NCBI GenBank assembly: GCA_041984585.1
Contig: JBHIXX010000011.1
Coordinates: 1-64,000 of the forward strand
From: Pseudolysinimonas_A sp041984585
GTDB taxonomy: Bacteria > Actinomycetota > Actinomycetes > Actinomycetales > Microbacteriaceae
Length of the DNA stretch: 64,000 nt
Reading direction: 5' to 3'
Each line of letters opens with the position of its first letter. Positions within the stretch are counted from its first letter, which is position 1. Below are positions 32,774 through 41,567 of the stretch, piece by piece. The notes under the pieces are model-generated. The model saw only the letters and a list, made by a program, of their open reading frames with translations, was not told the origin of the DNA and did no database searches. The translations under genes were made by a program, and so were the position numbers.

Positions 32774-34654
32774 CTAGTCGTCGAGCACGTGGGTGAGCTC
32801 GTCGACGAACGACGCGTAGTCGCGCGCGTCGCGCACGAGCCGCTGCACGGCGGCCCGGTCGGAGAACACGCCCACCAGCTGCTCGAACACCGTCTGGAAG
32901 GCCGACCGGCCCGACTCGCTGAACGCGGTGAAGGCGACGACGCTGACGTCTCCGTCGCCCCAGCGGATGGGCTCACTGAACAGGGCCACGGCGATCACGG
33001 TGCGCCGCGCCGTCATCGCGAGCGCGTGCGGCACCGCCACGGCGTCGGCGAACCGGGTGGACGAGATGCGCTCCCGTTCGAGCGCGGCGTTGACGTAGCC
33101 CTCGTCGACGATGCCGGCTGAGATCATCGCGTCGCCGAGCGCCCGGATCGCCGACTCGGGGTCGCGCGCGTCGAGGTCGACGAAGAACAGGTCGGGGTCA
33201 AGGTAGCGGCGCAGGCCCTGGCCGATGGCCGCTCGGCGTCGCTGCCGCCGCACGCGGCCGAGCGCGGCGCGCACGGCGTCGATGTCGTCGTCGGTCGGGA
33301 TGGGCTGCACCAGCACGGCGTTGCCCGGCAGGACCGGACGGGGGAGCGTGGTGACCACGAGCCCGGGGAACTCCGCGGGATCGGCGTCGGTGCGGGTGAC
33401 GACCCGCTCGATCCGCACCTCCGAGCCCAGGGCGGTCAGGATGCGGTTCTCGAGCAGGCCGGCCAGATCGTGATACGTCGGGCTGACCAGCGTGACCCCG
33501 ACGCGCTCGGCCGGCTCGGCCCGACCCTCGAGCAGGGCGCCGATGTGCAGCGCCACGTAGGCGATCTCGTCGTCGTCGATCGGGATGTCGAACTCCCGGG
33601 CGACCTCGCTGGCCACGAACACGGCGAGCTCGTAGGTGAGCGGATACCCGCTCTTGATGGAGCGGGTGAGCGGGTTGTCGTTGCGCACGCCGGACCGCGC
33701 GCGGGTGACGAGGTTGCCCACGTGCGACGCGAGGCGGTGTAGGAACGCCTCGTCGTCGAGGTCGATCAGGTACTCCTCGCTCGCCCGCTGCACGATGCGG
33801 CGCACCAGTTCGAGCTCCTCGGCCGGGGCGTCGCCGGGTCCGACGGCGCGGGTGCCGACTCGGGTGGTGAGCTGCACCGCGAGGGCGCGCAGCTCGCCGG
33901 CCGGCAGGCGCGCGTCGAAGTGCTCGGCGACGAGCCCGGCGAGGCCCGCCCGCAGGTCGTCGGGAGCCTCCTCCGACTCGTCGACGGGGTGGTCGCGTGA
34001 GCGCTCCACCGCGATCGCGGTGTGCACCAGCACCCGGTCGAGACCGAACTCGTTGACGGCGTAGCCGGAGCGCTCCAGCAACGCCATGACATCCGTCTTG
34101 AACGCGGCCAGTCCGGCGATGCCGAAGGCCTGCTGCACCTCGCCGAGGTCGAGCACCCCGCCGGCGTGCTCGTCGTGGAACATGCGGCTGATCAGCCTGC
34201 GGTGGGCGGGCTCGGGCCCGCTGAGCGCGACGAGGGCGCCGTCGCGGTCGAGGGTGAGCCCCGCATCCGTCGCCAGGCCGCGCACCCGGCGCAGGTCCTG
34301 TTCGAGGGTCGAGTCGCTGACGAAGAGCGCGGACGCGAGCTCGTGCACGTCGAGGCCGGCCTCGGCGGCGGTGAGGCGGCTGATCAGGTAGGTGAGCCGC
34401 TCCCGCGGGCCCGCCGGGGTGCCCGACGCCGACTCCGGGCTCCGGGCGTACGCCGCCCAGGCGTCGCGGTCGAGCCGGTAGCCGCCCGGCGACGAGGCCA
34501 CCACCTCGAGCGGGTGGGCTGCGGCCTTGAGGGCCGTGACGTAGCTGCGCACGCTCCGGGTGGACACGCCGAGGTGATCCGCGAGTTCGAGTGCCGGGAC
34601 CCAGCCCTCGGTGCGTGCGAGGTAGGCCACCAACTGCGGCGTCCGGTCGACCAT
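32774..34654 (-). CDS. mtlR: PRD-containing PTS regulator of the mannitol locus (MtlR/BglG type)
   Basis: The 626-residue product reads, in order: N-terminal helix-turn-helix regions (about 5-160), two PTS regulation domains, a IIB-like domain and a C-terminal IIA-like domain. PRD histidines are visible in LVHTAIAVERSRDH and YVALHIGALLEGR. The IIA-like domain keeps the phosphoacceptor in VAVPHAL (His543). The IIB-like stretch VTLVSPTYHDLAGL has no cysteine, so that site is probably not phosphorylated in the usual way. ATG 34654 is the likely start; a TTG about 15 bases upstream is possible. It is divergent from the PTS operon and presumably switches it on with mannitol. Confidence 0.88.
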   Translation of the reverse strand: MVDRTPQLVAYLARTEGWVPALELADHLGVSTRSVRSYVTALKAAAHPLEVVASSPGGYRLDRDAWAAYARSPESASGTPAGPRERLTYLISRLTAAEAGLDVHELASALFVSDSTLEQDLRRVRGLATDAGLTLDRDGALVALSGPEPAHRRLISRMFHDEHAGGVLDLGEVQQAFGIAGLAAFKTDVMALLERSGYAVNEFGLDRVLVHTAIAVERSRDHPVDESEEAPDDLRAGLAGLVAEHFDARLPAGELRALAVQLTTRVGTRAVGPGDAPAEELELVRRIVQRASEEYLIDLDDEAFLHRLASHVGNLVTRARSGVRNDNPLTRSIKSGYPLTYELAVFVASEVAREFDIPIDDDEIAYVALHIGALLEGRAEPAERVGVTLVSPTYHDLAGLLENRILTALGSEVRIERVVTRTDADPAEFPGLVVTTLPRPVLPGNAVLVQPIPTDDDIDAVRAALGRVRRQRRRAAIGQGLRRYLDPDLFFVDLDARDPESAIRALGDAMISAGIVDEGYVNAALERERISSTRFADAVAVPHALAMTARRTVIAVALFSEPIRWGDGDVSVVAFTAFSESGRSAFQTVFEQLVGVFSDRAAVQRLVRDARDYASFVDELTHVLDD

Positions 34655-34847
34655 GTCCCGAACATGCAACCACGAACCGGTCGCCGCCGCACCGGCCCGT
34701 GCCCGAGCGCCCGCGTGGGCGCGGCCACGGACCGGATGGCCGCAGATCCGCTTCCGCCTGCGCGGAAGACCGCGTACTGGCCGCGGGTCGAGGCCGGGCG
34801 ACAGGATGGGCGCTGAAGGACCGGCCACGACGCAAGGAGGCGTTCGA
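34655..34847. promoter_or_regulatory. Divergent control region of the mannitol locus with palindromic site
   Basis: This 193-bp spacer between the regulator and the PTS operon contains the perfect inverted repeat CTTCCGC/GCGGAAG (34751-34768, loop CTGC), a candidate operator for the regulator. CAGGAT at 34802-34807 is a possible -10 for the operon. A strong AAGGAGG ribosome site (34834-34840) precedes the first gene. Confidence 0.45.
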
Positions 34848-35165
34848 GTGACGAACATCGTCCTGGTGTGTGTGGCCGCCGTCTCGGGCACATTCCTCGC
34901 GCGACGCCTGCGCGACGCGATGCCCGAGGCGGACATCCGCGTCAGCACCATCGGGGCGATCGCCCAGACGGTGCCCGGCGCGGACGTGGTCCTGGCCGCC
35001 CCGCAGGTGGCCGACCGGGCCGCGGAGATCCGCGAGCTCGCCGGGGGCCGTCCGGTCCTCGAGATGGATGCCGACGACTACGCGCCCGAGGGGGCGGCCC
35101 GGGTCGTCGCGAGCGTCGCCGCCATCCTCGGCGGCGCCGCGCCCACCGACCGAGTCGAGGAGTAG
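34848..35165 (+). CDS. Orphan PTS EIIB-like protein (lactose/cellobiose fold)
   Basis: The 105-residue product begins VTNIVLVCVAAVSGTFLARR. A beta strand ends in Cys8, followed by a loop, like the phosphocysteine loop of small EIIB proteins of the lactose/cellobiose family. The loop deviates from the usual CxxGxST pattern. GTG 34848 follows AAGGAGG at good distance. It is the first gene of the operon and lies just before HPr and EI, while the mannitol permease carries its own IIB. It might serve another permease or have a sensory role towards the PRD regulator. Function inferred only from fold resemblance and context. Confidence 0.6.
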   Translation: MTNIVLVCVAAVSGTFLARRLRDAMPEADIRVSTIGAIAQTVPGADVVLAAPQVADRAAEIRELAGGRPVLEMDADDYAPEGAARVVASVAAILGGAAPTDRVEE

Positions 35166-35167
35166 AG

Positions 35168-35431
35168 ATGTCCGAGCGCACCGTCGTCGTCGCGTCGTCC
35201 CACGGGCTGCACGCCCGTCCCGCCGCGCTGTTCACCCAGACCGCCGCGAAGGCCGGCGTGCCGGTGAAGATCGCCAAGGGCGGTCGCACCGTCGACGCCT
35301 CCAGCATCCTCGGCGTCATCTCGCTCGGCATCGACCACGGCGACGAGGTCGTGCTCTCGGCCGAGGGGGAGGGCAGCGACGAGGTGCTCGACCAACTGGT
35401 CGAGCTGCTCTCGGAGGACCACGACGCGTGA
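35168..35431 (+). CDS. ptsH: PTS phosphocarrier protein HPr
   Basis: HPr passes phosphate from EI to the sugar-specific EIIA proteins. The 87-residue protein has the active-site motif SSHGLHARPAALF with His15 at the canonical position. Ser46 lies in SSILGVISLG, at the site HPr kinase uses in Firmicutes; such a kinase is generally absent from actinobacteria. ATG 35168 lies two bases after the EIIB stop and its own stop overlaps EI as GTGA. Confidence 0.96.
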   Translation: MSERTVVVASSHGLHARPAALFTQTAAKAGVPVKIAKGGRTVDASSILGVISLGIDHGDEVVLSAEGEGSDEVLDQLVELLSEDHDA

Positions 35432-37080
35432 CCACCCTCACCGGCGTCGGGATCGGCCGCGGCATCGCCGTCGGGCCGGTCCTGCGCATGCCCGATCCGC
35501 TCCCCGAGCCGGCCACCACCCCGAGCACGCTCGGTCCGGACTCGGAGAAGGAGCGCGTGACCCACGCGATCGCCGCGACGGCGGAGGACATCCGCTCGCG
35601 CGCCGAGCGTGTGGAGGGCACAGCGCGCGAGGTGCTCGAGGCGCAGGCGCTGATGGTCGACGACCCGGCGCTGCGCACCGACGTGGACGGACGCATCGAC
35701 AACGGCGCGACCGCTGAGCGGGCGGTACACGAGGCGATGGCGGTGTTCCGCGACACCCTCGCCGCCGTCGGCGGGTACCTGGGTGAGCGCGCCGCCGACC
35801 TCGACGACGTCTCGCAGCGGATCGTGGCGCGACTCGCGGGCGTGCCCGCGCCGGGAATCCCCGAGAGCGAGGAGCCGTTCGTGCTCGTCGCCCGTGATCT
35901 CGCGCCCGCCGACACGGCACTGCTCGACCCGCAGGCCGTGCTCGCCATCGTCACCAGCGAGGGTGGGCGCACCTCGCACACCGCGATCCTGGCCCGGGAG
36001 AAGGGCTTCGTCGCGATCGTCGGATGCGACGGCGCGCGCGAGGTGGCCGAAGGCACGCGCGTGATCGTCGACGCCGCGACCGGCACGGTGACGGTCGACC
36101 CGACCGACGCCGAGGCCGACGACGCCCGCCGCCGGGCCGTGGCCTACGCCAACCGTCCCGTCGCCCCGATCGGCCCGGGCCGGCTGGCCGACGGCACCGA
36201 GGTGCCCCTGCTGGCCAATCTCGGGTCGGCCGACGGCGTCGAGGCGGCGGTGGAGGCCGGCGCCGAGGGCGTGGGCCTGTTCCGCACCGAGTTCCTCTTC
36301 CTCGACGCGGCCGCCGCGCCCAGCGTCGACGCGCAGGCGGAGGCCTACCGGGCGGTGCTCGCGGGCTTCCCCGGCAAGAAGGTCGTCGTCAGGGCGCTCG
36401 ATGCGGGCGCCGACAAGCCGCTGTCGTTCCTCACCGACGAGGGCGAGGAGAACCCGGCCCTCGGACGCCGCGGGCTGCGCGCGCTGCGCGCCCACGAGGA
36501 GGTGCTGCGCGGGCAGCTCGAGGCGCTCGCCCGCGCGCAGGCCGACACCGAGGCGGACGTCTGGGTGATGGCCCCGATGGTGTCGACCGCCGAGGAGGCG
36601 CGCTGGTTCGCGGAACTCGCCCGCGGGCTCGGGCTGAGCACCGCCGGGGTGATGGTCGAGGTGCCGTCCGCGGCGCTGATCGCCGACCGGATGCTGACCG
36701 GCTGCGACTTCGCGAGCATCGGGACCAACGACCTCACCCAGTACACGATGGCCGCCGACCGGCTGCTCGACACGGTGTCGGAGCTGCAGGACCCGTGGCA
36801 TCCGGCGGTGCTCAAGCTGGTCGGCGAGGTCGGCGCCGCGGGTGCCGCGCTGGGCAAGCCGGTGGGCGTCTGCGGCGAGGCCGCGGCCGACCCGCTGCTC
36901 GCCGCAGTGCTCGTCGGGCTGGGCGTCTCCAGCCTGTCGATGTCGGCGCCGGCCATCGCCGACGTCCGCACCGAACTCGCGGCCTGGACGCTGGAGAGCG
37001 CCCGCAAGGCCGCACGCGCCGCACTCGTCGCCGACGACGCGGCCGACGCGCTCGCCGCCGCGCGGGCGCACGCCCCCTGA
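35428..37080 (+). CDS. ptsI: PTS enzyme I (phosphoenolpyruvate-protein phosphotransferase)
   Basis: EI takes phosphate from PEP and hands it to HPr. The 550-residue product has the phosphohistidine motif GGRTSHTAILAR (His184), the PEP-binding GLFRTEFLFLD, a metal-site segment FASIGTNDLTQYTMAADR and the catalytic cysteine in VGVCGEAAADP. Length is slightly short of the usual ~570. GTG 35428 overlaps the HPr stop. Finding general PTS enzymes inside a sugar-specific operon suggests this is the cell's only or main PTS locus. Confidence 0.96.
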   Translation: MTTLTGVGIGRGIAVGPVLRMPDPLPEPATTPSTLGPDSEKERVTHAIAATAEDIRSRAERVEGTAREVLEAQALMVDDPALRTDVDGRIDNGATAERAVHEAMAVFRDTLAAVGGYLGERAADLDDVSQRIVARLAGVPAPGIPESEEPFVLVARDLAPADTALLDPQAVLAIVTSEGGRTSHTAILAREKGFVAIVGCDGAREVAEGTRVIVDAATGTVTVDPTDAEADDARRRAVAYANRPVAPIGPGRLADGTEVPLLANLGSADGVEAAVEAGAEGVGLFRTEFLFLDAAAAPSVDAQAEAYRAVLAGFPGKKVVVRALDAGADKPLSFLTDEGEENPALGRRGLRALRAHEEVLRGQLEALARAQADTEADVWVMAPMVSTAEEARWFAELARGLGLSTAGVMVEVPSAALIADRMLTGCDFASIGTNDLTQYTMAADRLLDTVSELQDPWHPAVLKLVGEVGAAGAALGKPVGVCGEAAADPLLAAVLVGLGVSSLSMSAPAIADVRTELAAWTLESARKAARAALVADDAADALAAARAHAP

Positions 37081-37150
37081 CTCGAACCCCCCGAGACCCC
37101 CACCCCCGAGGTGGGACCCACGAAACACCAGAGAAATGGAGTACCTCACC

Positions 37151-38614
37151 ATGACGACGACGTCATCCGACGCACGGGCGAAGGGCGGAGCCCGCGTCGC
37201 CGTGCAGCGGTTCGGCGCATTCCTCAGCGGAATGATCATGCCGAACATCGCGGCGTTCATCACCTTCGGCATCTTTGCTGCCTTCTTCATCCCGACCGGG
37301 TGGACCCCGAACGAGACCCTCGGGGCGCTTGTCGGCCCGTTCATCCTGGTCTTGATCCCTCTGCTGGTCGCCTACACCGGTGGTCGCATGGTCTACGGCG
37401 TCCGCGGCGGTGTCGTCGGCGCGATCGCGACGATGGGCGTGATCTACGCAGAGCCCGACCGGGTGATGATCCTCGGCGCGATGATCGCCGGCCCGCTCAC
37501 CGCATGGCTGTTCAAGCAGCTCGAGCGTCTCTGGCAGGGCAAGGTGCGCCACGGCTTCGAGATGCTGGTCGACAACTTCTCGGCAGGAATCTTCGGCTTC
37601 GGCGCGGCCATCGGAGCGTTCTTCGGGCTCAGCTGGCTGGTCACGAAGATCAGCGACCTGTTCGGCGGAGCGGTCGGCTTCCTCGTCGACGCCGGGCTGC
37701 TGCCGCTGGCCAGCATCGTCGTCGAACCCGCGAAGGTGCTGTTCCTCAACAACGCCATCAACCACGGCGTGTTCACGCCGCTCGGGACCGAGCAGGCAGC
37801 CGAGACCGGGAAGAGCATCCTGTTCCTGATCGAGGCCAACCCCGGCCCGGGCGCCGGCCTGCTGCTGGCGATCATGTTCTTCGGGGTCGGCGCCGCTCGC
37901 GCCACCGCCCCGGGGGCGTTCATCATCCAGTTCTTCGGCGGCATCCACGAGCTGTACTTCCCGTACATCCTCGCCAAGCCGATCCTGATCCTGGCGACGA
38001 TCGCCGGTGGAGCCACGGGTGTGTTGACCAACGTGATCTTCCAGTCCGGTCTCCGGGCGCCGGCGTCGCCGGGGTCAATCCTCGCCGTGCTGTTCCAGAC
38101 GGCCAGCGACAGCTACGTCGGTGTGGTCCTGTCGGTCATTCTCTCGGCGGCGGTCAGCTTCGTCGTCACGATGCTCATCCTGCTCGCGAGTCGCAAGCGC
38201 GATCTCGCGGCAGCGGACGCGGAGTTCTCCGACGCCATCGCGCAGACCGAGGCCAACAAGGGCAAGTCGAGCGCCGCGCTGTCGGGTCTCGCCGCCAGCG
38301 TCGCCGGGGGCGGTGCGATCTCGTCGATCGTGTTCGCCTGCGACGCCGGGATGGGCTCGAGCGCCATGGGAGCCAGCGTGCTCCGCAAGAAGTTGAAGGA
38401 CGCCGGCGTCACCGGGGTCACGGTCACCAACAAGGCGATCGCGAACCTGGACGGGTCGGAGGATCTCGTGATCACCCAGAACGAGCTCACTCCGCGCGCC
38501 AAGAAGAGCGCTCCGAAGGCCGTGCACGTCTCGGTCGACAACTTCATGAACAGCCCGGCCTACGACGAGGTCGCCACGACGGTGGCCGAGTCGCAGAAGG
38601 CCGCCAGCAAGTAG
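37151..38614 (+). CDS. mtlA: PTS mannitol permease EIICB
   Basis: This membrane permease imports mannitol and releases it as mannitol 1-phosphate. In the 487-residue protein the IIC part (about 1-345) has the opening GAFLSGMIMPNIAAFITFGI and the substrate motif GGIHELYFPYIL. The IIB domain follows a Lys/Ser/Ala linker and has the phosphocysteine in FACDAGMGSSAMG (Cys397). The IIA domain is separate (next gene), as in many Gram-positive systems. ATG 37151 is chosen; ATG 37136 is a possible alternative. The 70-bp gap after EI has no strong terminator. Confidence 0.96.
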   Translation: MTTTSSDARAKGGARVAVQRFGAFLSGMIMPNIAAFITFGIFAAFFIPTGWTPNETLGALVGPFILVLIPLLVAYTGGRMVYGVRGGVVGAIATMGVIYAEPDRVMILGAMIAGPLTAWLFKQLERLWQGKVRHGFEMLVDNFSAGIFGFGAAIGAFFGLSWLVTKISDLFGGAVGFLVDAGLLPLASIVVEPAKVLFLNNAINHGVFTPLGTEQAAETGKSILFLIEANPGPGAGLLLAIMFFGVGAARATAPGAFIIQFFGGIHELYFPYILAKPILILATIAGGATGVLTNVIFQSGLRAPASPGSILAVLFQTASDSYVGVVLSVILSAAVSFVVTMLILLASRKRDLAAADAEFSDAIAQTEANKGKSSAALSGLAASVAGGGAISSIVFACDAGMGSSAMGASVLRKKLKDAGVTGVTVTNKAIANLDGSEDLVITQNELTPRAKKSAPKAVHVSVDNFMNSPAYDEVATTVAESQKAASK

Positions 38615-38678
38615 CGGTACCGTGCGGGGGCGGCTCCGGCCGCCCCCGCATCCCGCCCGCATCGACGGAGGAGAATCC

Positions 38679-39122
38679 ATGAGCGACGACGTCCTCGACG
38701 TCTCCCGAATCCGACTCGGGGGCACCGCCCGCGACCGCGACGGCGCCATCGCCGAGGTCGGCGCGATGCTCGTCGACGCGGGTGCCGTCACCTCGGCCTA
38801 CGTCGAGGCGATGAACGCCCGTGAGGCCACGGTGTCCACCTACATGGGCAACCTGCTGGCCATCCCGCACGGCACCAACGAGGCGAAGGACGAGATCGTC
38901 CGGTCGGCGATCGCGATCGTGCGCTACGACGACCAGCTCGACTGGGGCGGCGAGCCGGTGCGCTTCGTCGTCGGCATCGCCGGTCGCGGCGACGAGCACC
39001 TCGGCATCCTGTCGGGACTCGCCCTCGTCTTCAGCGACGAGTCGCAGGTCGAGCGGATGCTCGCCGCCGGCTCGCCGGACGAGATCGCCGACATCCTCGC
39101 CGACGTCAACGACGCGGCCTGA
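38679..39122 (+). CDS. mtlF: PTS mannitol-specific EIIA
   Basis: EIIA accepts phosphate from HPr and passes it to the IIB domain of MtlA. The 147-residue product contains the phosphohistidine motif NLLAIPHGTNEAK (His64) and the usual fold. ATG 38679 follows GGAGGAGAAT. It lies 64 bases after mtlA and just before the dehydrogenase, the standard mtlA-mtlF-mtlD order. Confidence 0.96.
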   Translation: MSDDVLDVSRIRLGGTARDRDGAIAEVGAMLVDAGAVTSAYVEAMNAREATVSTYMGNLLAIPHGTNEAKDEIVRSAIAIVRYDDQLDWGGEPVRFVVGIAGRGDEHLGILSGLALVFSDESQVERMLAAGSPDEIADILADVNDAA

Positions 39123-39135
39123 CCTCCCCATCCCC

Positions 39136-40263
39136 ATGACCGCCGTTCACTTCGGAGCCGGCAACATCGGCCGTGGATTCATCGGCCTGCTTCTGCACGA
39201 GGCGGGTCACGAGGTGGTGTTCGCCGACGTCAACTCGGAGCTCATCGCCACGATCAACGCCACGCCGAGCTACCGGGTCATCGAGGCCGGAACCGGACGC
39301 GAAACCGTCGTGACCGGTTACCGCGGAATCGACAGCAGCGAGAGCCTCGAGGGGCTCATCACCGAGATCGCGCACGCTGACGTCGTCACCACCGCGGTCG
39401 GCCCGAACGTGCTCCGGTTCGTCGCGCCCGCCATCGCCGAGGGGATCCGCGCCCGCCGCGCCCCCGCACCGCTCGCCGTCATGGCGTGCGAGAACGCGAT
39501 CGGGGCCACCGACCTGCTGCGCACCGAAGTCGAGACGGCTCTCGGCGGGGACGCCGACCTGCTCGGCGTCTCCGCCGTCTTCGCCAACACCGCCGTCGAC
39601 CGCATCGTGCCCGAGCAGCACGGGCTCGGGCTCGACGTCCTCGTGGAGCCCTACTGCGAGTGGGCCGTCGAGGAGCCGCCGTTCGGCGGGGCTCCCCCCG
39701 TCATCCCGGGCGCCCACTTCGTGCCCGACCTGGCGCCCTACATCGAGCGCAAGCTGTTCACCGTCAACACCGGGCACGCCACCACCGCCTATCACGGCCA
39801 CCTCGCGGGTCACGAGACGGTCGCTGCGGCGCTCGCCGACCCCGCCGTGCGCGCGAGGGTCGAGGAGGTGCTCGCCGAGACGGCGGCGCTGCTCGTCGCG
39901 AAGCACGGCTTCGACCCCGACCAGCAGGCCGCCTACGCCGCCACGACGCTCGAGCGGTTCGCCAATCCCGCGCTCGACGATCGGCTCGAGCGCGTCGGGC
40001 GCCAGCCCATCCGCAAGCTCGGTCGCCACGAGCGATTCGTCGGGCCGGCCTCCGAGATCGCGGATCGCGGCACCGAGCCGGTCGCGCTGCTCGCCGCCAT
40101 CGGCGCGGCGCTCCGCTTCGACGTCCCGAGCGACGACGAGTCGGTGCGGCTGCGCGCGATGCTCCGCGACGGGGGCGACGTCGTCGCCGAGGTCATGGGC
40201 CTGCACCCCGGCGACGCGCTGCATCCGGCCGCCGTCGCCGCGGTCGACGCCGCGCGCGACTGA
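39136..40263 (+). CDS. mtlD: Mannitol-1-phosphate 5-dehydrogenase
   Basis: MtlD oxidises mannitol 1-phosphate to fructose 6-phosphate with NAD. The 375-residue protein begins with the Rossmann motif FGAGNIGRGFIG. It carries the catalytic segment IERKLFTVNTGHATTAYHG with the Lys, Asn and His of the polyol-specific long-chain family. ATG 39136 has no strong ribosome site and lies 13 bases after mtlF. It closes the mannitol operon; the product enters glycolysis and can feed GlmS, encoded further right. Confidence 0.96.
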   Translation: MTAVHFGAGNIGRGFIGLLLHEAGHEVVFADVNSELIATINATPSYRVIEAGTGRETVVTGYRGIDSSESLEGLITEIAHADVVTTAVGPNVLRFVAPAIAEGIRARRAPAPLAVMACENAIGATDLLRTEVETALGGDADLLGVSAVFANTAVDRIVPEQHGLGLDVLVEPYCEWAVEEPPFGGAPPVIPGAHFVPDLAPYIERKLFTVNTGHATTAYHGHLAGHETVAAALADPAVRARVEEVLAETAALLVAKHGFDPDQQAAYAATTLERFANPALDDRLERVGRQPIRKLGRHERFVGPASEIADRGTEPVALLAAIGAALRFDVPSDDESVRLRAMLRDGGDVVAEVMGLHPGDALHPAAVAAVDAARD

Positions 40264-40320
40264 CCCGCATCCAGCGAATCCATAGCCACCCGTAGCGGTG
40301 GTCATAAGCACCTCGGTGAA

Positions 40321-40340
40321 GGTACGGACGTACCCGTACC
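40321..40340 (+). promoter_or_regulatory. Palindromic site before the ABC exporter operon
   Basis: The inverted repeat GGTACGG/CCGTACC with six bases between lies 25 bases before the adaptor gene at 40365. A weaker repeat CCACC/GGTGG is found at about 40287-40301. These are candidate operator sites in the 101-bp spacer after mtlD. Transcription start is unknown. Confidence 0.35.
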
Positions 40341-40364
40341 CCGCGCATCGCGCCCGAGGAGATC

Positions 40365-41567
40365 ATGACCCCCTTCGCCGCCCTGGCCCGCGTCCGCGCG
40401 CGCACCTGGATCGTGCTCGGCGCGATCGTCGTCGTGCTCGCCGCCGGCATCACCACCACGCTGCTGCTCGTCCTCCCGACTCGCTCGGAGGCGCAGGAGG
40501 TCACCACGACCGCGACCGCGAGTCTCGAGACGCTCGAGCAGAGCGTCGAGGCGAGCGGGACGCTCTCACCGCTGGTCACCGAAGAACTGTCGTTCGCGGC
40601 ATCCGGGACGGTCCTGTCGGTCGACGTGGTGGCGGGTCAGACGGTCGAGGCGGGCGACGAGCTCGCCGCCATCGACACGCTCCAGGCCACCGCCGATCTG
40701 CTGCAGGCCGAGGCGACCCTCGCGGATGCCGAGGCGCAGCTCGCGTCCGCGAGCACCTCGTCCGCGATCGCGGCCGCGCAGGCCGCCGTCTCGGTCGCCG
40801 AGGCGGCCGTCGACGACGCCCAGGACGCCCTCGACGGCACCACCCTGACCGCGCCGGTGGCCGGCGTCGTGACCGCCGTGGGCGTGGAGGTGGGCGACGT
40901 GACCGGATCCGCCTCCGGCGCGGGCGGGACCTCGACGAGCACGAGCGCGTTCACCATCGTCGGCCAGGACTCGTGGCAGGTCGACGTCACCGTCGGCGAG
41001 GCCGAGATGGCGCTCATCGCCGTGGACAACCAGGTCGAGCTCTCGACCGACGACGGCACAGCTTTCTTCGGTGTCGTGTCGGAGATCGGGCTGCTCCCGT
41101 CGACGACATCCGGTTCTGCGGCCTACCCCGTGACCATCACGGTCACCGGCACCGCGGACGGCCTCTACGACGGGATCGCCGTCACCGCGACGATCATCTA
41201 CGAGCGCCGCACCGACGTGCTGACCATCCCGAGCGCGGCGGTCTCGACCGCAGACGACGGCAGCACCACCGTGCTGCTCGTGCAGGACGACGGCACCCAG
41301 GTCGAGACCGTCGTGGAGCTGGGGGAGACATCGGGCACCCTGGTCGAGATCCTCTCCGGTCTCGCCGAGGGGGACGAGGTCGTGGTCGCGACCTTCACGC
41401 CGGGCGAGGGCAACGACGGGCAGACCGGCGTGTTCCCCGGCGGCGGAACGCTCCCCGGCGGCGGAACGCTCCCCGACGGCGGAGGCTTCCCCGGTGGGGG
41501 CACCGAGGGCACCTTCCCGGGCGGCGGAACCGCTCCCGGCGCGACGACCGGCGGGCAGAACGGATGA
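40365..41567 (+). CDS. HlyD/MacA-type adaptor subunit of an ABC exporter
   Basis: Adaptor proteins of this family couple a MacB-type transporter to its substrate. The 400-residue product has an N-terminal membrane anchor (about 16-40). Next comes a lipoyl-like half motif (SGTVLSVDVVAGQTVEAGDE), a coiled coil of Ala/Glu/Asp repeats (about 105-155), the second lipoyl half (LTAPVAGVVTAVGVEVGDV) and beta-barrel domains. It ends in a 45-residue Gly/Pro-rich tail of FPGGGT units. ATG 40365 follows GAGGAGATC. The stop overlaps the ATPase gene as ATGA, so it belongs to a four- or five-gene operon. Confidence 0.9.
   Translation: MTPFAALARVRARTWIVLGAIVVVLAAGITTTLLLVLPTRSEAQEVTTTATASLETLEQSVEASGTLSPLVTEELSFAASGTVLSVDVVAGQTVEAGDELAAIDTLQATADLLQAEATLADAEAQLASASTSSAIAAAQAAVSVAEAAVDDAQDALDGTTLTAPVAGVVTAVGVEVGDVTGSASGAGGTSTSTSAFTIVGQDSWQVDVTVGEAEMALIAVDNQVELSTDDGTAFFGVVSEIGLLPSTTSGSAAYPVTITVTGTADGLYDGIAVTATIIYERRTDVLTIPSAAVSTADDGSTTVLLVQDDGTQVETVVELGETSGTLVEILSGLAEGDEVVVATFTPGEGNDGQTGVFPGGGTLPGGGTLPDGGGFPGGGTEGTFPGGGTAPGATTGGQNG
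41435..41488 (+). repeat. 18-bp tandem repeat in the adaptor gene
   Basis: The unit CCCCGGCGGCGGAACGCT occurs twice in perfect tandem (41435-41470) with a degenerate third copy after it. It encodes PGGGTL units of the Gly/Pro-rich tail. In-frame repeat number could vary by slippage. Confidence 0.75.
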
